Below, piece after piece: positions 6,196 through 11,451 of a stretch of DNA of 11,451 nt. Position 1 is the stretch's first letter, and each line of letters starts with the position of its first letter. The DNA is taken from contig DJTQ01000094.1 in the NCBI GenBank assembly GCA_002439285.1, positions 1 to 11,451 of the forward strand. Direction: 5' to 3'. A model generated the notes under the pieces. It was given only the letters and a program-made list of their open reading frames with translations. It was not told the origin of the DNA and did not search any database. The DNA comes from Paenibacillaceae bacterium UBA6304 (lineage in GTDB: Bacteria; Bacillota; Bacilli; Paenibacillales; Paenibacillaceae). Made by a program: the position numbers and the translations under genes.

Positions 6196-6220
6196 GTTTC
6201 AAACTAACTGGACGTGGTAA
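6196..6220 (+). promoter_or_regulatory. SigB-like promoter of the gsiB homologue
   Basis: GTTTCA (6196-6201, 5/6 to GTTTAA) is followed after 13 bases by TGGTAA (6215-6220, 4/6 to GGGTAT, keeping the GGTA core). The start point would be near 6228, about 36 bases before the ATG. B. subtilis gsiB is a classic SigB target, which gives this match some weight. A SigA reading (TTGGTT then TAAATA at 18 bases) is poorer. Whether this organism has SigB is not visible here. Confidence 0.4.
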
Positions 6221-6263
6221 ATAAAGCATACGCAATCAAAAACGACCTAAGGAGTTGATAAGC

Positions 6264-6521
6264 ATGGCACGGAGCAAGGGCAAGATGAGCCGTGAGGAAG
6301 CAGGCCGTTTAGGAGGACAAGCCACCTCCAAAAACCACGGTAAGGAATTTTATCAAGAGATCGGCCAAAAAGGCGGAGAGGCAACCTCCCGAAACCATGA
6401 TAAAGATTTTTATCAGGAAATTGGCCAAAAGGGCGGAGAAGCCACTTCCGAGAAGCATGACAAAGATTTTTACCGCGAGATTGGCCGCAAGGGCGGAGAA
6501 GCCCGCAATAACAACAAATAA
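6264..6521 (+). CDS. gsiB: GsiB-like general stress protein (KGG-repeat, LEA group 1 type)
   Basis: This 85-residue, very hydrophilic protein is built from three near-identical 20-residue repeats at 17-36, 37-56 and 57-76. Their pattern is GGEATS-x-x-HDKDFYQEIGQK, followed by a partial repeat and an Asn/Lys tail. The start MSREEAGR.GG and the repeat unit match B. subtilis GsiB, which is longer with about five repeats, and resemble plant group 1 LEA proteins. Such proteins are thought to protect the cytosol during drying or osmotic and heat stress. It lacks a signal peptide and cysteines. The ATG at 6264 is chosen because TAAGGAG ends 9 bases before it; a TTG three codons upstream would sit directly on that site. 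A terminator lies on each side, so the gene is monocistronic. Confidence 0.92.
   Translation: MARSKGKMSREEAGRLGGQATSKNHGKEFYQEIGQKGGEATSRNHDKDFYQEIGQKGGEATSEKHDKDFYREIGRKGGEARNNNK
6312..6491 (+). repeat. Three tandem 60-base repeats within gsiB
   Basis: Units at 6312-6371, 6372-6431 and 6432-6491 each encode one 20-residue GsiB repeat. They differ by scattered, often silent, substitutions. The first unit is the most divergent in protein terms, with Gly in place of the Asp of HDK. Confidence 0.9.
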
Positions 6522-6522
6522 T

Positions 6523-6590
6523 GGAACCTGGGGTTAACGACCCGGTTTCCTTGAAGAAGAAGCTCCGGTGACCCCGGAGTTTCTTTTATT
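6523..6590 (+). terminator. Tandem hairpins and intrinsic terminator after gsiB
   Basis: The second hairpin is the terminator: GAAGCTCCGG (6559-6568), loop TGACC, CCGGAGTTTC (6574-6583), with one G-T pair, running into TTTTATTT. The first hairpin pairs GGAACCTGGG (6523-6532) with CCCGGTTTCC (6541-6550) with one mismatch and has no T-run. It may simply protect the 3' end of the gsiB message. Confidence 0.75.
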
Positions 6591-6593
6591 TCA

Positions 6594-6621
6594 TTGCTAG
6601 AAAAAGCGGAATACATATGAT
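6594..6621 (+). promoter_or_regulatory. Candidate SigA promoter of ilvD
   Basis: TTGCTA (6594-6599, 4/6) and TATGAT (6616-6621, 5/6) are 16 bases apart. The start point would be near 6628, giving a leader of about 67 bases. A perfect TATAAT at 6666-6671 is closer to the gene but has no -35 at a workable distance and would start the message on the ribosome binding site. Confidence 0.4.
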
Positions 6622-6623
6622 AG

Positions 6624-6642
6624 ACTTTAAAGAAAATCTTTA
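6624..6642. promoter_or_regulatory. CodY-like box overlapping an inverted repeat upstream of ilvD
   Basis: ACTTTAAAGAAAATC (6624-6638) agrees with the recalled CodY consensus AATTTTCWGAAAATT at 11 of 15 positions. It overlaps the perfect inverted repeat TAAAGA-AAA-TCTTTA (6628-6642) at the predicted start point. CodY represses branched-chain amino acid genes in Bacillales, so the location is sensible, but four mismatches in AT-rich DNA is weak evidence. Confidence 0.3.
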
Positions 6643-6694
6643 GCGGTGTAAAGTTCCAAAATCATTATAATTTTTAGTGGGGGGAATCATCATC

Positions 6695-8380
6695 ATGGTA
6701 GCAAACAAAATGCGCTCAGACATGATCAAAAAAGGCTTCGACCGCGCTCCTCACCGCAGCTTGCTGCGGGCCGCAGGCGTGAAGGAAGAGGATTTCGGCA
6801 AACCGTTTATCGCGGTGTGCAACTCGTATATCGATATCGTACCTGGACATGTCCATCTGCAGGAATTCGGTAAAATCGTGAAAGAAGCGATCCGCGAAGC
6901 CGGCGGCGTACCGTTTGAATTCAACACGATCGGTGTTGACGATGGAATCGCCATGGGCCATATCGGAATGCGTTACTCCCTGCCGAGCCGGGAAATTATC
7001 GCCGATGCCCTGGAAACCGTTGTTTCCGCGCACTGGTTCGACGGCATGGTCTGCATTCCGAACTGCGACAAGATCACGCCCGGCATGATGATGGGCGCGC
7101 TTCGCGTCAACATCCCGACAGTGTTTGTCAGCGGCGGCCCGATGAAGGCCGGCGTGGACAGCAAAGGGCGCAAGCTCTCGCTAACCTCCGTATTCGAGGG
7201 CGTAGGCGCTCATCAGGCGGGACAAATCAGCGATGATGATCTGCTCGAGCTTGAACAATTCGGTTGCCCTACTTGTGGCTCCTGCTCCGGTATGTTCACG
7301 GCCAACTCCATGAACTGTCTCGCAGAGGCACTTGGACTTGCTATGCCAGGCAACGGAACAATCCTTGCCATAGCTGAAGAACGTCGCGATTTCGTAAGAC
7401 AATCGGCACGTCAGCTGATGGAATTGATCAAGCTGGACCTCAAGCCGCGCGACATTGTAACCAAGGAATCGATCGACAATGCTTTTGCGCTCGACATGGC
7501 CATGGGCGGCTCCACGAACACGGTGCTGCATACTCTAGCCTTGGCACAAGAAGCGGGGATCGATTATCCGCTGGAGCGTATTAATGAAGTCGCGAACCGC
7601 GTACCTCATATCTCCAAGCTGGCCCCTGCCTCCGATCTTTTCATCGAGGACGTTCACCGTGCAGGCGGCGTAAGCGCTGTGCTGCATGAGTTGCTCAAAA
7701 AACCGGGCGCCATTTATGGAGAACAAATGACGGTAACAGGCAAGACCATCGCCGAAAACGTGGAAGGCTGCGAGATTCTGGATCAAAACGTCATTCATCC
7801 GATCGACAAACCGCATTCGGAAAAAGGCGGCTTGGCTATTCTGTACGGCAACCTGGCTCCGGAAGGATCCGTTATCAAAGTCGGTGCCGTAGATCCTTCG
7901 GTCGGCGGCTATCATAAAGGCCCGGCCATCTGCTTCGATTCCCAGGAACAAGCGCTTGAAGGCATCGCAAACGGCAAAGTGAAGGAAGGAAGCGTGGTCG
8001 TTATCCGCTATGAAGGGCCGAAGGGCGGACCGGGAATGCCCGAAATGCTTGCCCCGACTTCACAAATCGTCGGTATGGGCCTTGGAGCCAAAGTCGGCTT
8101 GATCACCGACGGACGCTTCTCCGGCGCTTCCCGCGGGATCAGTATCGGACATATTTCTCCGGAAGCCGCCGAGGGCGGACCGATCGCCTTTGTCGAAGAC
8201 GGAGACATCATCGAGCTGGACCTGAACAACCGTAAAATCGAGCTCCAGGTCGATGACGAAGAAATGGCGCGCCGCCGCGCCAACTGGAAAGGCTTCGAGC
8301 CGAAAGTAAAAACCGGCTACCTGGCCCGTTATTCCAAGCTTGTTACCAATGCCAGCTCCGGCGGAGTATTGAAGATCTAA
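6695..8380 (+). CDS. ilvD: Dihydroxy-acid dehydratase
   Basis: This 561-residue enzyme dehydrates 2,3-dihydroxy-3-methyl acids to 2-keto acids, the shared step of valine and isoleucine synthesis that also feeds leucine and pantothenate. It is full length (the B. subtilis protein is about 558). Iron-sulfur ligand cysteines are seen at Cys42 (VCNSY), Cys124 (PNCDK) and Cys197 (CGSCSGM). The metal-binding acidic pair is Asp82-Asp83, and Lys126 is the lysine expected to be carbamylated. GRFSGASRG near the C-terminus carries the catalytic serine. The ATG at 6695 follows GGGGGG by about 10 bases; an in-frame GTG at 6677 overlaps that site and is rejected. No other ilv or leu gene adjoins it, unlike the ilv-leu operon of B. 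subtilis, where ilvD itself is also separate. It has its own promoter and terminator. Confidence 0.98.
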   Translation: MVANKMRSDMIKKGFDRAPHRSLLRAAGVKEEDFGKPFIAVCNSYIDIVPGHVHLQEFGKIVKEAIREAGGVPFEFNTIGVDDGIAMGHIGMRYSLPSREIIADALETVVSAHWFDGMVCIPNCDKITPGMMMGALRVNIPTVFVSGGPMKAGVDSKGRKLSLTSVFEGVGAHQAGQISDDDLLELEQFGCPTCGSCSGMFTANSMNCLAEALGLAMPGNGTILAIAEERRDFVRQSARQLMELIKLDLKPRDIVTKESIDNAFALDMAMGGSTNTVLHTLALAQEAGIDYPLERINEVANRVPHISKLAPASDLFIEDVHRAGGVSAVLHELLKKPGAIYGEQMTVTGKTIAENVEGCEILDQNVIHPIDKPHSEKGGLAILYGNLAPEGSVIKVGAVDPSVGGYHKGPAICFDSQEQALEGIANGKVKEGSVVVIRYEGPKGGPGMPEMLAPTSQIVGMGLGAKVGLITDGRFSGASRGISIGHISPEAAEGGPIAFVEDGDIIELDLNNRKIELQVDDEEMARRRANWKGFEPKVKTGYLARYSKLVTNASSGGVLKI

Positions 8381-8396
8381 TCTATAAATATTTATA

Positions 8397-8430
8397 AAGC
8401 CGTCCGGGCAAACGCCCGGACGGCTTCTTT
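8397..8430. terminator. Bidirectional intrinsic terminator between ilvD and the deacetylase gene
   Basis: AAGCCGTCCGGGC (8397-8409) pairs perfectly with GCCCGGACGGCTT (8414-8426) around the loop AAAC. On the plus strand it runs into TTCTTTATTT. On the minus strand it runs into TTTATAAATATTT. It therefore serves both convergent genes. Confidence 0.9.
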
Positions 8431-8448
8431 ATTTAATATCTATTAGTG

Positions 8449-9870
8449 CTATGGGCATGAAATCGTCGCGCTCAATACGGCTTCTTCCTCGATCTCTTCT
8501 TTCTCTTGCTTTCCAGCCATCTTACGATGTGACCCGTCTGTCAAATACTGCTTGACTAGATAATCGATAGGCATCACGATTAGCTTCGGAATCATCTGCT
8601 CGGTGGACTGTTTTAACCGGGAACCTCCATCCGGATGAATCACCCGCAACAGAAATTTCAAGTACATTTGCGATGACTTCGCAAACCAACCTTTAGGAAG
8701 ATCGGTGACCGTAAAGCCAAACTTCTCCGGTCCCCGGTTAATCATACTTACACCGTACAATGCTTTAACATCGTGCAAATCATGGTGATCCACCACGTGC
8801 TTCGCCAACTTCGGCAACTCTTTCTCCATGTTGCGTACCATTTTGATCGCCAACTGTACGGGAGATTTGGAACGCGAACCGATTTCAAATAACTTTTGAT
8901 TGTCAAAATGCAGCTCAATGACCCGATCTCCACTACAGAGACTGATTCCTCCGTTCATTTCAACAGTTTTGCCATGGTAGGCCCGGATCCGAAAATGCAA
9001 GAACGGTTCTTCTTTATTAACTGTTTGAAGCTGGAACAACAAGTGGAAGATTTTTTCCCAGAGCAGCCATAAAAAAACAACGCATCGCTTGGACCAGGAC
9101 AACCGTTTGGGGCCGACCCGAGTGACCTTCCCGTCAGAAGCAGTTTCACTTCGTCCTTTTCTCGCCAACTCGCTTGTCCGAATCAACTCATCTACCCGAA
9201 TACTTCTTAGCTTTCTCTTCTTCGCCTCTTGCAGTACCCGTTCCAAAGCAATCAGCATTTCGCCCGGTGCCTCGCTATTGGCTCCCAGCGTAGTTCCGCA
9301 GTCATGAAGCAGGAATACTTCCCCGCCCCGGAGCTTCTTCATCATCCGGTCGGTCAGACGATCGGCGCCGATCCGTTCGCGCCAGTCGCTGAACATTGCC
9401 GACCAAAGCACGATTTGTGTATCGCCCCGCTTTGCAAAATCAAACAAATTGACAATCCCCCAAGGCGGGCGGTAATAATTCGTCTTGACTCCGGTTACGT
9501 CCTGAATGATCTTGCTCGTTTTCTGGATCTGTTTCTTAACAGCGGCAGGTCCCATTAGCCAATTTGTCTTATGCACATAATTATGGCTACCGATCAAATG
9601 GCCTTCGTCATGCATCCGTTTAATCAAATCGGGATGTTTCTCCGCATTGGAACCGACTAAGAAGAAGGTTGCCTTGGCATCGTAACGCTTCAGCAAATCC
9701 AGTAATTGAGGGGTATAAACGGGATCGGGACCATCGTCAAAAGTAAGTGCAAATGTATCATCGCTCACCCCGTGCCTGAACACCCGAAATCCGAATATGC
9801 GTGTAATCAGCCCAGGTATGAACGCATATAGCGATGAAATATAGAACAACCACAGCAGCAAAGTCTCCAT
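8449..9870 (-). CDS. Membrane-anchored polysaccharide deacetylase (NodB) with YkoP-like C-terminal domain
   Basis: This is a 473-residue two-domain protein. A hydrophobic N-terminus (about 4-27) should anchor it in the membrane. The NodB carbohydrate-esterase-4 domain (about 38-230) shows all five motifs: TFDDGPD with Asp45 and Asp46; SHNYVH with His96 and His100, where Asn replaces the usual Ser/Thr; RPPWG at 134-138; FSDW with Asp162; and LLHD with His189. It should remove N-acetyl groups from peptidoglycan or another wall polysaccharide. A second hydrophobic stretch (264-281) leads into a domain (about 290-415) that resembles B. subtilis YkoP (FRIRAYHGK, GD.VIELHFDNQKL), of unknown function. 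The acidic tail at 455-463 is unusual. The ATG at 9870 is chosen for the GGGGAAG 7 bases upstream; a start 14 codons earlier has no spaced site. It lies downstream of a penicillin-binding protein gene on the same strand. Confidence 0.88.
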   Translation of the reverse strand: METLLLWLFYISSLYAFIPGLITRIFGFRVFRHGVSDDTFALTFDDGPDPVYTPQLLDLLKRYDAKATFFLVGSNAEKHPDLIKRMHDEGHLIGSHNYVHKTNWLMGPAAVKKQIQKTSKIIQDVTGVKTNYYRPPWGIVNLFDFAKRGDTQIVLWSAMFSDWRERIGADRLTDRMMKKLRGGEVFLLHDCGTTLGANSEAPGEMLIALERVLQEAKKRKLRSIRVDELIRTSELARKGRSETASDGKVTRVGPKRLSWSKRCVVFLWLLWEKIFHLLFQLQTVNKEEPFLHFRIRAYHGKTVEMNGGISLCSGDRVIELHFDNQKLFEIGSRSKSPVQLAIKMVRNMEKELPKLAKHVVDHHDLHDVKALYGVSMINRGPEKFGFTVTDLPKGWFAKSSQMYLKFLLRVIHPDGGSRLKQSTEQMIPKLIVMPIDYLVKQYLTDGSHRKMAGKQEKEEIEEEAVLSATISCP

Positions 9871-9936
9871 GTCGTTTCTTCCCCACTTTTCTATGATCAA
9901 TGACTTTGTCATGCCCTAAAGCATAGCATCTCCACT

Positions 9937-9945
9937 ATTTTATCA
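9937..9945 (-). promoter_or_regulatory. Candidate extended -10 promoter of the deacetylase gene
   Basis: On the minus strand TGA-TAAAAT is a TGn extended -10 (hexamer 5/6 at 9937-9942). No convincing -35 is present at 17 bases. The start point would be near 9930, with a leader of about 60 bases. No terminator is evident between the penicillin-binding protein stop and this site, so read-through from that gene is also possible. Confidence 0.35.
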
Positions 9946-10012
9946 TACACAACACATAATTAGGTCCATTTTTTTTGGAAAAGAGTGTGGATGTTTTGCC
10001 GTTTCCGTATGG

Positions 10013-11451
10013 CTATGACTCCTGCTCTGCCAACATATCCATCGTTCTGCGGAACAGGACGGTTGCCTGATTTGCAGAATCGGCAGGGCGATTTTTCACA
10101 AGCACGGCAACTGCATACTTTGGATCAAAGACAGGGCCATATCCGATAAACCATTGATGATTCAACGCTTTCCCGTCCTTCTTCGTCTGTGCAGTTCCCG
10201 ATTTGCCTGCGAGCGGCCACTTCGCTTCATGTAAGGAACTACCGGTTCCGTCCGTTACGACTTGTCTCATCCACTCCCGCAGCAAGCGGGCCGTCCGGGC
10301 GGAAATTTGCCCTTGGTCCCCGCGGAGGGTATGAACGGGAAAGTCCGCCATAACTGATCCGTCCTTAAACCGGATTTGCTTGACCAGCCGGGGAGAGGCA
10401 ACCTGCCCGTCATGCAGCAATGTAACTACCAGATTAGCCGCTTGAAGCGGTGTCAAGGTCACATCGCGCTGTCCAAGGGCACTCTGTGCCAGCACACCTC
10501 CATCTACTATTCCGCCCGGGTTAAACACTCCCCCCTTTTCCTCCTGATCGACTTGAGCCAGAACTTCTCCTCCCATAAATGTTTCTTTACTCCACCCCAC
10601 TTTTCGGGTCAACCCCAGCTTGGCGGCTCCACGGGCCATGCTGTCTGCCGAAAGCCGCTCTCCGAGCGTAGCAAACACTACATTGCAGGATTTAGCGAAC
10701 CCTTGTTCCAGCGTAATATCTCCATGCCCTCCCTTTTTCCAACAAGATAAACCGTATTTGCCATAGTGCCCGGAGCAATGAAAAACTTCTCCTGGAAAAG
10801 TTAACCCTTCTTCCAATGCGGCAGCAGCAATCACTGTTTTAAATACCGAACCCGGTGCCACTGCTTTCACCGCCTTGTTGCTCCATGCCCCTTCCTCCAG
10901 ATTAATGTGAGCCGGGTCAAAAAATGGACGGGAAACCATAGCCACAATATCGCCTTGTCTGGCGTCAAGGACAACGATCGCCCCTTCGCTTACATTCATC
11001 TGTTCAACGGTTTCTTCCAGCCGATGTTGAATGCCGATATCGACGGTCGTCACAATTTGGACCGGATAATGGCGATTCGCCGCCCCTTCCGCTCTTGTTC
11101 CGATTCCGGGTAATGGACGCTTTTTACCGTCAATGGAATAATATACGCGCGTTCCTCCGGTTCCCCGCAAGAAGCGGTCCAACGTTCTTTCCAGTCCTGC
11201 TGCGCCTACCTGCATAGTCAAAGGAAATAATTGAGGCTTTCCGATCTCTTTGATAATATCGGGCCGCTGAGCAACATACCCCAGCCACTGGCTTCCCGTT
11301 CTTCCACCTGAGTACCGGTCCATGAAAGGCAGCATCTCAACTCCCTCGACGGCTGATCCAACCCCTGCGTATTCCTTCTCCTTATCTTGTTCCTGCAACA
11401 TTTGCGGTGCTTTCAAGTGGCTCCAAATGGATTTCAAATCTTCCGCTGATC
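10013..11451 (-). CDS. Class B penicillin-binding protein (DD-transpeptidase), N-terminus beyond window, PbpI-like
   Basis: 478 residues are visible and the frame stays open to the last base, so the start, signal anchor and part of the dimerisation domain are missing. The transpeptidase domain is complete. Counted from the first whole codon, SVFK at 201-204 holds the nucleophile Ser201 and Lys204, SCN is at 254-256, and KSGTAQT starts at 416. It cross-links peptidoglycan stem peptides outside the membrane. The N-terminal part, with GAAGLERTLDRFLRGT and an IVTTVDIGIQ segment, is typical of class B proteins. KYGLSCWKKGGHGDITLEQ, just before the SCN motif, recalls the Bacillus PbpI (YrrR) type, which acts in sporulation. 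That assignment is from memory and less certain than the class. The neighbouring deacetylase supports an envelope or spore-wall role. Confidence 0.92.
   Translation of the reverse strand, partial: SAEDLKSIWSHLKAPQMLQEQDKEKEYAGVGSAVEGVEMLPFMDRYSGGRTGSQWLGYVAQRPDIIKEIGKPQLFPLTMQVGAAGLERTLDRFLRGTGGTRVYYSIDGKKRPLPGIGTRAEGAANRHYPVQIVTTVDIGIQHRLEETVEQMNVSEGAIVVLDARQGDIVAMVSRPFFDPAHINLEEGAWSNKAVKAVAPGSVFKTVIAAAALEEGLTFPGEVFHCSGHYGKYGLSCWKKGGHGDITLEQGFAKSCNVVFATLGERLSADSMARGAAKLGLTRKVGWSKETFMGGEVLAQVDQEEKGGVFNPGGIVDGGVLAQSALGQRDVTLTPLQAANLVVTLLHDGQVASPRLVKQIRFKDGSVMADFPVHTLRGDQGQISARTARLLREWMRQVVTDGTGSSLHEAKWPLAGKSGTAQTKKDGKALNHQWFIGYGPVFDPKYAVAVLVKNRPADSANQATVLFRRTMDMLAEQES

Noticed and set aside
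6312..6491. Direct repeats as a CRISPR array or satellite
   Set aside because: The repeats are contiguous 60-base coding units in frame with a GsiB-like protein, with no spacers.
6591..6694. T-box or other riboswitch before ilvD
   Set aside because: The leader is too short and lacks a specifier stem, the T-box sequence and an antiterminator. The hairpin before it is the gsiB terminator.
1..11451. Mobile element, prophage, toxin-antitoxin or defence island
   Set aside because: There are no transposase, integrase or nuclease motifs, terminal repeats or attachment sites. All genes are ordinary metabolic, regulatory or envelope genes.

Overview
The window reads as an ordinary chromosomal segment of a low-to-mid GC Gram-positive bacterium, most likely Paenibacillus or a close relative in the Bacillales. 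This rests on strong AGGAGG-type ribosome binding sites, SigA-like promoters, cre-like boxes, a GsiB-type stress protein, a class B penicillin-binding protein resembling the Bacillus PbpI type, and a YkoP-like domain. I see no mobile element, CRISPR array, tRNA or rRNA, and no obvious new defence or biosynthetic system. The interest lies in control regions and in protein variants.

Layout: (1) 1-2006: galactokinase galK (minus, 3' end cut off by the window) diverges from an AraC-family regulator (plus), with overlapping back-to-back promoters and a palindrome on the galK -10. This looks like a local sugar-utilisation switch. (2) 2063-4765, all minus: a two-gene unit of HAD phosphatase then Sir2-family deacylase, followed by a separately promoted aldo-keto reductase of the YghZ/Gpr type. 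The reductase terminator sits inside the 3' end of the araC gene. (3) 4766-5087: a 322-base intergenic region. It holds the HAD promoter and, next to the acyltransferase gene, a cre-like box directly abutting a perfect TTGTGA-N6-TCACAA palindrome that contains a possible extended -10.

(4) 5088-8380, all plus: a membrane acyltransferase-3 protein whose usual R-X10-H histidine is Asn; a small GsiB-like LEA-type stress protein with three 20-residue repeats and a SigB-like promoter; and ilvD, dihydroxy-acid dehydratase of branched-chain amino acid synthesis, with a CodY-like box. Each gene is followed by its own terminator. (5) 8449-11451, minus: a class B penicillin-binding protein (5' end beyond the window), then a membrane-anchored polysaccharide deacetylase fused to a YkoP-like C-terminal domain. 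This is a cell-envelope pair, convergent with ilvD across a bidirectional terminator.

Functions are read from motifs and recalled families only. Promoters and operators are pattern matches, not demonstrated sites.
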